In this document: one piece after another, positions 56,301-64,000 of the stretch
Layout of the letters: the number at the start of each line of letters is the position of its first letter
Numbering within the stretch: position 1 is the first letter of the stretch
Translations under genes and position numbers: made by a program
The notes under the pieces: generated by a model
Databases searched by the model: none
Seen by the model: the letters and a program-made list of their open reading frames with translations, nothing else
Told to the model about the DNA's origin: nothing
Assembly: GCA_023430975.1 (NCBI GenBank)
Contig: JAEYYB010000036.1
Span: 1 to 64,000, forward strand
Direction: 5' to 3'
DNA length: 64,000 nt
DNA from: Bacillota bacterium
Lineage (GTDB): Bacteria; Bacillota; Clostridia; Acetivibrionales; DSM-2933

Positions 56301-57665
56301 GAGGGTATTCTTTACAGCAAGGATAAGTTCAAGTTAATATCTTATCCTGCAAACAGAAGTGGTGCTGAATTTGTTATTCCATCATATGTAAAAAGCATTG
56401 AAAGTTATGCAATTGGATCAGCTAATTTGAAAAAAATAACTATTTCAGAAAGCGTATATAATATATCCCCAAATAATTTTAATTCCTGCTATAAACTGCA
56501 AATTATTAACGTAGACAAAAATAACCTTAAATATTCCAGCCAGGATGGAGTTTTGTTTGACAAGGATAAACATACGCTGATCAAATATCCAGAGGATAAG
56601 AGCGATAAAGTCTATTCAATACCTTTAGGGGTGGAGAATATAATTGAAAACGCTTTTGTCAGTGCAGATTACCTGGAAAGAGTCAATATGCCAGGTACTG
56701 TAAAAAATATAGAAAATTTTGCATTTTGGGCATGCAGTAACTTAACAGATTATTACTTCTATGGTGATGCCCCTGATGCAGCCCAACTTTCCTTTAGTGA
56801 TGTTAATAATAAAACAAAGATTTATTTTAAAGAAGGTAGTGATGGGTTTACAAACCCTTGGAACGGATACTCTGCCGTAATATTTGAAGGTTCTTTTCCA
56901 AGCCCTACACCGACTCCAACATTAATTGCACAGCCTTCAACTAATAACCCAAGCGTTCCAATATCAGGTGTGCCAGCAGCAGTATCTACAGTAACATCTA
57001 CACCGACAGCAACACCTACACAAGCACTGGCAACTGTAACACCGACGGCAATATCTACACCAAAACCTGTATCTGCAACACCAACAGCCAAATCGTCTCA
57101 GGAAAATGAACCTTTGGATAAGATGCCTGCTGCTGCGGCTTTAAAAGATATACAAAACCATTGGGCAGCAAAACAAATTATTGAGTTGGTTAATAAAAAG
57201 GCAATAAGTGGATATGAAGATGGTACATTCAAACCGGATAATAAAATAAGTCGTGCAGAGTTGGCTGTAATTATTGCAAAGGCTCTTGACCTTAAGCAGC
57301 TTGGAGGACCAACAAAATTCAAAGATGATAAAGATATACCATCCTGGGCAAAAACCTACATAAAAGCAGCTGTTGAAGTTGGAATATTATCAGGTTATAC
57401 AGACAACACATTTAAAGCCAATAAATCATGCTCCCGTGAAGAAATAGTAACAATGGTAATGCGGGCAATGAAACTGGGGACTTCAACCAATAGTGTGAAT
57501 TTCAAAGATTCTGATGCAATACAGATTTGGTCAAAAGGTTATGTATCAATGGCTATAAATCTTCAAATTATAAAAGGGTATGAGGATGGCACTTTTAAGC
57601 CGGCTAAAAATGTTACCAGAGCTGAAGCTGCTGTGATTTTAGTTAATGCATTGAAACAAAGGTAA
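53343..57665 (+). CDS. SLH-anchored surface protein: LRR_5 - WG repeats - LRR_5, 1440 aa
   Basis: The ATG at 53343 follows aggggga. After a signal peptide (1-25), residues about 28-400 are a BspA-type leucine-rich repeat region. It begins with a NGEITITKYTGLG unit and repeats YSIPLGVENVLKYAF-like and FSSEDGVLFDKEKT-like units. Residues about 435-785 are WG repeats (KWGAIDKTGEFVINPIWDE, KWGSVNVKGEVIVKPIYD). From about 791 a second LRR_5 block repeats the first almost domain for domain (NGEITITKYIGSG). A Thr/Pro linker (about 1185-1245) leads to three SLH domains (1265-1440; SRAELAV, SREEIVT, TRAEAAV). It is likely a wall-bound binding protein; the ligand is unknown. Confidence 0.88.
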   Translation: MNKKLAVLFLVLVLCLNQLYIPVLASSWQNFTYTEANGEITITKYTGLGVSDVTIPGTIDGKPVTAIADYIFSKGGNPASSNPETSSDNLEIRKIIIPENVRTIGEMFAYCPNLKTIDIPSTLNEIQNLPYKFINNGKLELINVSEKNNAYSSEDGVLFNKDKSVLLYYPRSKKGTHYAVPLSVTAITSHSIACNNLKTIDIHENVYDIQSYSINSSNSLEAINVSDENPFFASNDGILYSKDKSRLILYPSGKSNTEFIIPSNVSIIESAAIRPYNLKKIKISESVSKVLENNFISMQLQTIDVDINNPMFSSEDGVLFDKEKTKLIKYPSSKDNSVYSIPIGVENVLKYAFSGAFKLVRVNVPGTVINMEDMAFIACDKLDVMYFYGDAPVANNPCSSYVGSPFKYYYMEGSKGFADTWCGYPTNTFVGIKYEVIFEPKFEDGRYYSEGLMAVLIDTKDANMGKLWGYMDTTGKIVIEPQYREAGGFHEGVAYVKDTYSNEAKIIDKTGKVVIDSKDLILESVSGSVYYSSATDCSEGLIGFNDSIDGCTNFYDINKNFIVGNTEETAMWLNPFSEGVSCGSFYNIKEKTLKAGFIDKMGNIAYTSNDIWFKLPGFDQGLALAGDVDSNGVIKCGFVDKSGSYAIPPKFDDVFVKYWHKAFFDGLAVVSVNGKWGAIDKTGEFVINPIWDEMHLFSEGLANVKKDNKWGSVNVKGEVIVKPIYDSLTDFSNGLALAGKNNKQYWINKNGDYLGEFKEQFDIVANYIDEGILFYGKDNLYGAIKIISKISSQDFAFEESNGEITITKYIGSGASEISIPGVIEGKPVTAIADYIFSKSGDIVNKIIIHENVRTVGNIFSDCPNLKSIEIPSTVAEIKNPRMMFRFNENLESINVSVDNKNYSSQDGVLLNKDKSSLIFYPAGKKDTSYSIPLSVNKIESNSIGNRYLRTLNIHENVSQILSNAINNSISLEAIDVVESNPLFTSSEGILYSKDKFKLISYPANRSGAEFVIPSYVKSIESYAIGSANLKKITISESVYNISPNNFNSCYKLQIINVDKNNLKYSSQDGVLFDKDKHTLIKYPEDKSDKVYSIPLGVENIIENAFVSADYLERVNMPGTVKNIENFAFWACSNLTDYYFYGDAPDAAQLSFSDVNNKTKIYFKEGSDGFTNPWNGYSAVIFEGSFPSPTPTPTLIAQPSTNNPSVPISGVPAAVSTVTSTPTATPTQALATVTPTAISTPKPVSATPTAKSSQENEPLDKMPAAAALKDIQNHWAAKQIIELVNKKAISGYEDGTFKPDNKISRAELAVIIAKALDLKQLGGPTKFKDDKDIPSWAKTYIKAAVEVGILSGYTDNTFKANKSCSREEIVTMVMRAMKLGTSTNSVNFKDSDAIQIWSKGYVSMAINLQIIKGYEDGTFKPAKNVTRAEAAVILVNALKQR

Positions 57666-57791
57666 ATAGCAAATATAGGGCAAATAAACAAATTGATTAT
57701 ATTAAAATTGAAAGTGTAACTATAGATATCGAATGATATTGGATTGTAAAATTTACCATTTGATTCCGCCCCGTTAATCGTTAATCTGGTG

Positions 57792-57838
57792 GAAAAAAGA
57801 ATGCCATTATTGGAGCTTCTGCTCATATAATGGCATTC
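57792..57838 (-). terminator. Terminator for the minus-strand gene cluster
   Basis: A 12-bp perfect stem (gaatgccattat / ataatggcattc) is followed on the minus strand by cttttttcc, 19 bases after the restored stop of the frameshifted gene. Confidence 0.85.
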
Positions 57839-57856
57839 AACTATTTATCATATAAC

Positions 57857-58767
57857 TCAGAACTTAAAGCTCCTGCCGTATTTAAACTCAAAACCTGTAC
57901 ACGTTCCATCCTTCAGCGAAACATAAAGTATGAAGTTTGTATTAAGATTCTGTCCCATAGAGTTATAGCCATCCTGGCAGAATAGCATGATGTGGTCCTT
58001 ATCAATGCTGTAGCATTCATGAATTTCACTGGCACCCGTATCAATAGACCATGCTGTTTTCCCTTCCTGTAAATTTATCGCTGTTAAAAGGGTGTTAGCT
58101 CCGGAATCCAGGCTTTTTTGTGAACAATAAGGGAAAGGTTGGAGTCTTCAACTTTAAATGGCTCTAATGCCTTTGATTCGCCCCTGTCAGATAGGTTAAC
58201 AAAATTCTTGAAATTCTTGTTTTGTGGATCGATACCAATATTGTCATAAAAATATTTATCGTTTGAAACCTGGTTAAATAGAAAGCCTCCCAGCAAGAAT
58301 ACTTCCGGAGTTAGCTTTTTCAATCCCATAGCATTATCAAGGCTTCCGCTGTATAGGTATCTTCTTTCAGTGTTTTTCACAGAGCCGCTTACTTCCAGGC
58401 CTTCTTTGAGGTTGTTGATATCGGAGTTTGTCAGAAACATAGTGAACCTGTCTTTTTCTGAAGATTTAATTATGGACATTCCTTTTCCAAGATTCTTATA
58501 TGTAAATGCCTTATCATTATTTTCAAAATATTTAACAACATCAATAGACTTTTTCTCTGATATGCCAAGGTTTTGCATATTCAACGAATAAACCAGGCCA
58601 TTATTTGCTTTAAATACAATAGTTTCAGTTGCCTTTATGCAAGCAAACAGGAAAAGGACGAATATGCCTGCTACTATAAATATTATTGTTAAAAAAATAT
58701 TATGAATAATACTGTCTTTATAACGTAAAGCAAATAGTATTTTGTCCAACAAGCTTAAATCTTTCAT
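57857..58767 (-). CDS. Membrane-anchored protein of unknown function, frameshifted
   Basis: I start at ATG 58767, with gggg eight bases upstream. Residues about 18-45 are a membrane anchor after a short cytosolic part. The following domain contains FKANNGLVYSLNMQNLG and VFLLGGFLFNQVSN. The first frame ends at 58084 (HKKAWIPELTPF). One frame over, starting at the A6 tract of the coding strand (58114-58119), the sequence continues with convincing coding text (LLTAINLQEGKTAWSIDTGA, ILYVSLKDGTCTGFEFKYG) to a TGA at 57857, just before the terminator. One extra A restores a product of about 303 residues. The lipoprotein upstream is probably in the same operon. Confidence 0.65.
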
Positions 58768-58835
58768 AACATTTACCCCATCTATGCTAAAGTATGCTCC
58801 AAATAATTCTAACATTTAGGATGTGGAACAGCTAA

Positions 58836-59549
58836 TTATTCAATCTTTATTGGGTCCTGTTTGGTTGTGTACTCTGTGTATTCATTATTCCAAGTAATTA
58901 TATCTATTACTGGACCTTTTGTACCCACATTCACATCAACTATTTCTTCCATTTCACCAACTTCTTTTATAGCTTTCAATTCGCCTGTTTTAAGGTTGCA
59001 CAAATATAGATTCCCGCCTCTGCTAACAGTGCCCTTACCAAAGCCGATAATTACGAGTAACCTATCATTATCCAACCACTTAACGACCTTTGCAGAGTCT
59101 TCCTTCTTTATGTCAACTTGAACTGCCTTTTTGGAAGTTTCGGTATTTGTATCAAAAACATAGACATTACCGTTCAATTCAAATTCGTAGGGCGAAATGT
59201 ATGCAATATTTTTTTTGTCAGGGGACAGAACAGGGGAGGATGCAAATTCATCTTTATATATGTCATTAAGAGGTGTATTTCTTTCTCCTGATTTAAGCAA
59301 AATAATCTTCTCTTCACTATAATAAATCTGTTTTTTATTTGGCAATTCATAGAGCTTGGTATATGATCTATCATTGTGTTTTAATACCATGCTTGCCTGG
59401 TTTTCATCAGTTATACCTGATGGCTTTCTGGTGCTGATTGGCTCTTGCTTTATTTGGATATCAGGACTTTCCTGAATTTCGCTTTTGTTGTTATAGCATC
59501 CTGAAAATGAGATAATCAGTGCTATAGCTAAAATTAACAATCTCTTCAA
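58836..59549 (-). CDS. Lipoprotein, DUF4652-like / WD40-type fragment
   Basis: The start is TTG 59549, with aggtg eight bases upstream. Signal and lipobox are ILAIALIISFSGC, so the mature protein begins at Cys18. The body has propeller-like text (SSPVLSPDKKNIAYISPYEF, VVKWLDNDRLLVIIGFG, GNLYLCNLKTGELKAI), similar to DUF4652 lipoproteins. The membrane-anchored gene lies 68 bases downstream in the same direction. Function unknown; probably a surface sensor or binding protein. Confidence 0.65.
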   Translation of the reverse strand: MKRLLILAIALIISFSGCYNNKSEIQESPDIQIKQEPISTRKPSGITDENQASMVLKHNDRSYTKLYELPNKKQIYYSEEKIILLKSGERNTPLNDIYKDEFASSPVLSPDKKNIAYISPYEFELNGNVYVFDTNTETSKKAVQVDIKKEDSAKVVKWLDNDRLLVIIGFGKGTVSRGGNLYLCNLKTGELKAIKEVGEMEEIVDVNVGTKGPVIDIITWNNEYTEYTTKQDPIKIE

Positions 59550-59730
59550 AAAATATTCACCTCACATAATTGATTTATATTATTATATTAAAAGATTAGC
59601 CACTTTTAACTTATTTTATCATCTTTTAACTTAAAGTTCTATGGCTGGAATTAAAGCCAAGAATTATAGCGGAAAGGTTGAGAAAATAGCCGGATTGGCT
59701 AAACAAAACAATGGGGTAGGATTATATTCC

Positions 59731-60528
59731 CTAGCTGCTTGCACTTTTATAGCACCTAAGACCAATTTTCCAGAATATTAGTGTAAAAGCCGTAAATAAT
59801 ACAGCAATTCCAACTGAATAGACAAAGCCTAAAGGGGAGAGAGTTCCGGCAAAAAACTGTGAAGGAACTGTGGCCATGATTCCGTAGGGGAGAATCAGAT
59901 AGAATATCAATTTGAAAGCACCTTTAAACAAAGTACCTGGAATTTTCATACACAATGTAACTACCTCCCCCTCAAGGCGTTCTATGGAAGATGCTTGAAT
60001 AAAAAAGAACGAAAAAGTTCGGAGGATTACCATCATATCGTAATATAGTACCAGCATTACAAGTACCAAAAATGTGTAGCCTATAACTGTAGGTAGTGTT
60101 ATGGATATATCCATTCCTGAAACGGCATAGACAATTATACCAAGGCTTGCAAACACGAGGGGAACTGAACCTAAGTCAATGCTTTCAAAGGAAAGGTGCA
60201 AAAGTGGATTAATGGGTTTTGTTATGTACAAATCCAGTTCACCTGACTTGATTTTCCATGGAATAGTTAAGACCCCAAAAAAGTATATAGCCATGTTAAG
60301 TGCATTTATAAGCGAAAATGTTCCGATAAAAAGAAGCATTTGTGATTTTCCCCATTCACCGATGCTTTCAACCTGCGAATAAATAGCTGAAAACATTAAT
60401 AGCTGTATCAGAAACAATGATCCATCTACAAAAAATACGCCAAAAAATGAAAACCTGAATGCCATATTTCTTGAGAGTTTCATTTTCATAAGCATGTAAA
60501 TAATTTTTAACTGTCTTTTTAAACTCAT
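59731..60528 (-). CDS. ABC-2 type permease (DUF990 family), second subunit
   Basis: The ATG at 60528 overlaps the stop of the preceding permease by four bases (ATGA). The 265-residue protein has six membrane helices. The loop IKSGELDLYITKPINPLLHL is characteristic of the PF06182/DUF990 permeases that work as pairs with one ATPase. Third gene of a tight three-gene operon. It exports an unknown substrate; related systems are annotated for lipid or peptide export. Confidence 0.85.
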   Translation of the reverse strand: MSLKRQLKIIYMLMKMKLSRNMAFRFSFFGVFFVDGSLFLIQLLMFSAIYSQVESIGEWGKSQMLLFIGTFSLINALNMAIYFFGVLTIPWKIKSGELDLYITKPINPLLHLSFESIDLGSVPLVFASLGIIVYAVSGMDISITLPTVIGYTFLVLVMLVLYYDMMVILRTFSFFFIQASSIERLEGEVVTLCMKIPGTLFKGAFKLIFYLILPYGIMATVPSQFFAGTLSPLGFVYSVGIAVLFTAFTLIFWKIGLRCYKSASS

Positions 60529-61319
60529 ATTCCCACCCCATCATATTTGAATTTAAGCCTATTGTAAGTTACTAAGTTTAGTATTCCGAATGCAATATTC
60601 CATAAAGATAGAATAATAAGACCTGGAATTATCTCGTTTTCATTTCTGCCAAGAAGCAGCATGGAAGGCAGATATGAAATATAGTAAAAAGGGAAAAACG
60701 ACATTATCCTGGTGATTTCTGATGGTAAAAGCGTCAGAGGAATAAGTGAGCCGTTTATAAATTGCACAACATTGTCTTTTATCATCATGAAAATGCTTGT
60801 ATCAAGGAATTTGAAGGCAAGTATACCTATAAAATAGTTTATCTGCATCATGAATAAAAGTCCTAAAAGGATCAATAAAAGAGCGGAAAAAATACTCCAG
60901 CCGCTAGTTGTAATTGCAAAATCAATGCGGAAAATAAAAATCCAAGCCACTGCCGCAATTAAGTTGAATAGTAAAAGAAATGCCGATATACCTGCTGTCT
61001 GGGCAGTGAAGTACCTGAAAACTCCCATAGGTTTAATAATGTATTTTGAGAATCTGCCATTTCTTATCTCTTCTGAAATTTGCCATCCTATAACGGAGGA
61101 TTGGTCTAGCTGGGTTAAAAATGAACTTATGATATAGTATGAAAGCATGGAACTCATGCTAAAGCCCGAGACAGTATCTCTTGTTCCGAATATGGCACTC
61201 CATAGCACATATGCAAGCAGGATTTTTGAGACAGTAAGTACCATGCTTGTAATGACGTCAAATCTGTATGCCAGCTGAGTTTTAAACATAACCTTTGACG
61301 TTTCAAAGTATTTTTTCAT
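60525..61319 (-). CDS. ABC-2 type permease (DUF990 family), first subunit
   Basis: The ATG at 61319 lies two bases after the ATPase stop. Six membrane helices in 264 residues. The segment EEIRNGRFSKYIIKPMGVF after the second helix matches its paired permease, showing that the two arose by duplication. Translationally coupled on both sides. Confidence 0.85.
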   Translation of the reverse strand: MKKYFETSKVMFKTQLAYRFDVITSMVLTVSKILLAYVLWSAIFGTRDTVSGFSMSSMLSYYIISSFLTQLDQSSVIGWQISEEIRNGRFSKYIIKPMGVFRYFTAQTAGISAFLLLFNLIAAVAWIFIFRIDFAITTSGWSIFSALLLILLGLLFMMQINYFIGILAFKFLDTSIFMMIKDNVVQFINGSLIPLTLLPSEITRIMSFFPFYYISYLPSMLLLGRNENEIIPGLIILSLWNIAFGILNLVTYNRLKFKYDGVGI

Positions 61320-61321
61320 CG

Positions 61322-62302
61322 CTATACACCACCTTTGTCGGAATAAATTCTTTCTACAATATTACCAATGTCTTCCTCTTCGATGGATATGTCATTTACG
61401 TCATATTCATTGAAAATGTTACCTACTATGTAGCGTACATCCTTTTTATATGCCATGAAGGATAGCTTGAAAGGGTTTTTCTCGATTATCTGCACATCAA
61501 AGGCAGGGATATATGATGTCGCTTCATCAAAGGTGACTGTTATAACCTTATGGGTCTGATAACGGCTAAAAAGCATTTCAAGGCTTCCATCATAAATTTT
61601 ACTGCCGCTGTTTATTACAATACATCTTTCACACAGGCTTTTTATGTCTTCCATGTAATGGCTTGTAAGAAGAATTGTTGTGCCTTTGCTGCGGTTAACC
61701 TCCTTTAAAAAGCATCTGATTTGCTTTTGGGCTACTGCATCAAGACCAATTGTAGGTTCATCAAGAAAAAGTATTTTAGGATTGTGTAAAAGGGCTGCAA
61801 TAAGCTCCATTTTCATTCTTTCGCCGAGGGACAGGGTCCTGACCTGCACATTTAGATATGATTCTACAGCGAATAGCTCGGTAAAATAACTTAGGTTTTT
61901 ACGGTATTCCGTTTCAGGAATATCGTAAATCTCCTTAAGAAGCAGAAAGGTATCCACTGCAGAAATATCTTGAAAAAGTTGGCTCTTCTGTCCCATTACA
62001 ATGGCAAACTGCTTTTTATATGCATTTTTAAGCTCATTGGGTATATACCCGAGCACCGAAATTTCCCCCGAAGTGGGGGATATTATTCCAGTCAGTATTT
62101 TCATAAGGGTAGTCTTTCCTGCACCATTTGGTCCGATTAACCCGACAAATTCGCCTTCATTGATATCCAAATTAAAAGCATTAACAGCGATTTTTGATAT
62201 CTTCTTTCTATTAAACAAGCTTTTAATGCTGCCCTGCAAGCCTTCTTCCTTTTCAAAACGGGTATAGGTTTTATTTAGTTTTTTTGTGTGTATGATACTC
62301 AT
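61322..62302 (-). CDS. ABC transporter ATPase of the ABC-2 exporter
   Basis: The ATG at 62302 follows ggagg. Walker A is GLIGPNGAGKTTLM (about 54-67), the Q-loop is present in VMGQKSQLF, the signature is LSLGERMKMEL, Walker B is KILFLDEPTIGLD, and the switch is LLTSHYMEDI. At 326 residues it has a C-terminal extension beyond the basic ABC domain, as in NatA/DrrA-like ATPases. It drives the two permeases that follow. The substrate is unknown. Confidence 0.9.
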   Translation of the reverse strand: MSIIHTKKLNKTYTRFEKEEGLQGSIKSLFNRKKISKIAVNAFNLDINEGEFVGLIGPNGAGKTTLMKILTGIISPTSGEISVLGYIPNELKNAYKKQFAIVMGQKSQLFQDISAVDTFLLLKEIYDIPETEYRKNLSYFTELFAVESYLNVQVRTLSLGERMKMELIAALLHNPKILFLDEPTIGLDAVAQKQIRCFLKEVNRSKGTTILLTSHYMEDIKSLCERCIVINSGSKIYDGSLEMLFSRYQTHKVITVTFDEATSYIPAFDVQIIEKNPFKLSFMAYKKDVRYIVGNIFNEYDVNDISIEEEDIGNIVERIYSDKGGV

Positions 62303-62329
62303 ATTTATTGGCCTCCATCTTTATTTAAG

Positions 62330-63267
62330 TCATTCCTTGGTTTCAATAATTATACCGGGATCATGTTTTCGAGCCATATTGTGCCTTTTCTTCCGGTTTT
62401 CAACCGAGTCAAATATAATTGAAAAGTCATAATTTTCTGGATAAAGCTCACTTGCTGGCACGTGGAGTTTTAACCTCTTATGGTTTATCAACAGCTTTTT
62501 GTCTCTTACCTGCACTCCAACATCGCCTTTTTCATTTGCTTTCTGATATACAATTCTTCAATACGCAGTATGCCTACTTCTTCCTGATACTTTCCAACTG
62601 AAGAAGGTTCGATGAAATAAGTGCTTCCGCTTTGGGATATATCAACAACCGAGCCTTTGATTTGGTTCTTGTATTCTTTTTTTACAGGCAGGGTGTAATG
62701 CCCGTTGCGGATTGATATGAAGCTCTCCGAAAACCAGATTTTATTATTCCTTAGAAGTGAATCAAGCTTGGATTTTACCTGTATTTCGGCGTTTGCAATT
62801 TTCCTTCTGATATCGGCAAGCAGTGGAGAGGCATTATCAACAACCTGAGAGCCGCGTATAGTCCTTTGTATTTCATCTTCAACATATGAAAGGTCATAAA
62901 TGGAATTTCCATATGAGGCTACTGCAGTAAATGAGGCCTCAGCTTTTTTGAGATATGCTTTTAATCGCCTGCATGATGTGAAAAACTGTGCGATGTTACC
63001 CAGTTGTTCGGGCATTAGCAGCGAACCCTTGCCCAGCAATACTAAGGATTTTTCAAGATCCTCCATACATGAAAGGGGTGGCGTTCCGTAGTGCTCCATA
63101 ATCAGCCTTGCCTCGGTTGTTTCATTCAAATGTCTGGACACTTCACTCTCCGACAGGTAAGGCTCAAGTTTTTTAATTCTATATTTAGCTTTATCAGATA
63201 ATGCATATTGTTCAAGAATATTAAGTGCTTTATTAAATTCTAACGTTTCGTAATATTTTTTATTCAT
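62330..63267 (-). pseudogene. MutS2-like gene with its central ATPase region deleted
   Basis: ATG 63267 with ggagg upstream opens a good MutS2 N-terminus of about 240 residues (LEFNKALNILEQYALSDKAK, GSVVDISQSGSTYFIEPSSV). The frame ends at 62506. In another frame, overlapping by ten bases, the C-terminal end continues: KGDVGVQVRDKKLLINHKRL, then YPENYDFSIIFDSVENRKKR and HDPGIIIETKE to 62330. The Walker-containing MutS ATPase part, about 300 or more residues, is gone. So this is an internal deletion with a frameshift, not a working protein. Confidence 0.85.
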
Positions 63268-63308
63268 TGTTTAAGATCCTCCATTGATATAGACATTAAT
63301 AAAATAAA

Positions 63309-63448
63309 CCCGCAGAAGACATACCTATATTAAAAGTGTTAATAATCTTACATTTGGCGGAGCAAATAACGAACGGGATTTGCTTAAGACAAATGTAATA
63401 GATTTACCACTTTTAATAGCCTTATTAAAGGCAGAATGCTTCTGCGGG
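63309..63448 (-). terminator. Terminator hairpin split by an R1 repeat
   Basis: Arms cccgcagaag (63309-63318) and cttctgcggg (63439-63448) are perfect inverted repeats 120 bases apart. Almost everything between them is an R1 copy (63331 to about 63418). On the minus strand the last arm is followed by tttattttatt. It looks like a terminator with R1 inserted in its loop. Confidence 0.6.
63331..63418 (+). repeat. R1 dispersed palindromic repeat, copy 7
   Basis: A complete copy: taaaagtgttaataatctta at the left, agcaaataacgaacgggatt in the middle, caaatgtaatagatttacca and cttttaata at the right. The outer 28 bases of each side are inverted repeats. Confidence 0.85.
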
Positions 63449-63891
63449 TAAAGGAAACTAAACAATTGTATTTATCGGGAAAAACAAAATCATGAAATGA
63501 TTTAGCCAACTTTGATTGTTGTCGTAAGAAAGTGTGGCGTAGAAAACACCGAAATTTTCCAGACAATAAAAATAGCCCGACAAACACACCTTGCCGTGCC
63601 ATGCATTTACAATCACTGTATTAGTTAAAATACAATCTGAAAATGGTTATTGAAGCAGTCTGTAAGGTAATGCCTTTTTAGGACACAATTAATAGACAGG
63701 CGTATAACCTGTTTTATCTTATGCCCTTCAACTTTATTTAGTTGAATATCACCTTTACAGAACTTACCGACATCAAAACCATCCTTTCGTTTGTAAGATA
63801 TATACAAAATATCATATTTAATTTAATAAGTCAACAATCAAATGCTCTTGTAAATGTTGGTATTATCTGAAATGAAGTGCTAATAATCTCT
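63449..63891. other. Gap without a supported gene
   Basis: A minus-strand frame of about 48 codons ending at 63458 reads KVCLSGYFYCLENFGVFYAT and might be debris of a lost gene served by the split terminator. The bases aagtgctaataatct near 63875 resemble one R1 end. Nothing else is convincing. Confidence 0.3.
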
Positions 63892-64000
63892 TTAGAGAGC
63901 TCTTCTTTTTAGGAATTGCTTGATTATCCTCCTTGTGATATCAACCACTGCAATAATTCCTAATATAACCAGACCATACACTTTTGCAATTAATATGAAT
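63892..64000 (-). CDS. 3' end of a membrane protein gene (partial)
   Basis: The last 35 codons of a minus-strand frame enter from the window edge. They encode a hydrophobic helix (ILIAKVYGLVILGIIAVVDI) followed by a basic cytosolic tail (TRRIIKQFLKRRAL) and TAA at 63892. The rest lies outside the window, so no family can be given. Confidence 0.5.
   Translation of the reverse strand, partial: FILIAKVYGLVILGIIAVVDITRRIIKQFLKRRAL

Noticed and set aside
57563..57826. 87-codon minus-strand frame across the end of the SLH gene
   Set aside because: It is antisense to the third SLH domain for a third of its length and then runs through the terminator hairpin. No ribosome binding site.
59641..59781. 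46-codon plus-strand frame starting MAGIKAKNYSG
   Set aside because: Antisense to the end of the ABC permease in its last third and without a ribosome binding site; composition is suggestive but not enough.
63384..63602. 72-codon minus-strand frame
   Set aside because: Its 3' part runs through the R1 repeat and one terminator arm; another frame of the same strand looks more protein-like.
63625..63807. 60-codon minus-strand frame beginning at TTG
   Set aside because: No ribosome binding site, no recognisable motif and no conserved context; treated as chance.

Overview
The window reads as a chromosomal segment of an anaerobic, AT-rich, cellulosome-forming member of the Clostridia, in the Acetivibrio / Pseudobacteroides / Hungateiclostridium lineage. 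The evidence is a GH9 cellulase carrying an X-like module plus a dockerin, a second dockerin protein that also carries SLH repeats, two large SLH-anchored surface proteins, Gram-positive ribosome binding sites and frequent TTG/GTG starts. The species assignment is inference. I see no rRNA, tRNA, CRISPR array, intact transposase or prophage.

Layout. 1-11.9 kb: a repeat-rich leader, then a 2312-residue secreted FN3/PKD/PA14 protein, an SLH-anchored partner 70 bases downstream and a bacterial-PH membrane protein. 12-19.2 kb: an LRAT-fold/stalk-domain exported protein (minus strand), a Nox-type flavoprotein, a HelD-like helicase, a SAM methyltransferase and an RlmD-type rRNA methyltransferase. 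19.5-25.3 kb: a MalT-like (LAL) regulator followed by a 71-residue protein, a CPBP membrane protease and a membrane-anchored S15/CocE hydrolase. 25.3-36.3 kb: a mosaic of single genes (sugar-dehydrogenase-like propeller, small membrane protein, SLH-BIG2-dockerin protein, DUF6882-like, MBL hydrolase, GyrI-like, SPL-like radical SAM, 3-methyladenine glycosylase) separated by long gaps that hold gene relics. 36-45 kb: an MFS exporter behind a probable attenuator, a secreted papain-like protease with PPC domains, a DinB protein, a DUF1648 protein with a broken duplicate, and the GH9 cellulase. 45-52.4 kb: M50 protease, alpha/beta hydrolase, a YjbR-GNAT fusion, AAA ATPase, histidine phosphatase, AraC-GyrI regulator and two small exported proteins. 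52.4-64 kb: a decayed SigI-plus-dockerin relic, a 1440-residue LRR/WG/SLH surface protein, a frameshifted membrane protein with a lipoprotein, a three-gene ABC-2 exporter, a MutS2-like gene that has lost its middle, and the 3' end of a further membrane protein.

Two dispersed non-coding repeat families run through the gaps. R1 is a palindrome of about 90 bp with about seven copies; one copy supplies a stop codon and another splits a terminator hairpin. R2 is a hairpin family of about 100 bp with compensatory base changes between copies. The window also has an unusual density of decaying genes: P-loop relic, Vat/GyrI chimera, DUF2310 tail, DUF1648 duplicate, SigI-dockerin and MutS2. It looks like a region of frequent small rearrangement around a surface and cellulosome gene set.

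How the genes work together: the secreted and anchored proteins (FN3/PA14 giant, three SLH proteins, GH9-dockerin, PPC protease, LRAT protein) describe a cell-surface and polysaccharide-degrading function. The regulator-protease-hydrolase operon and the ABC-2 exporter are self-contained modules. The rest are housekeeping or stress genes.
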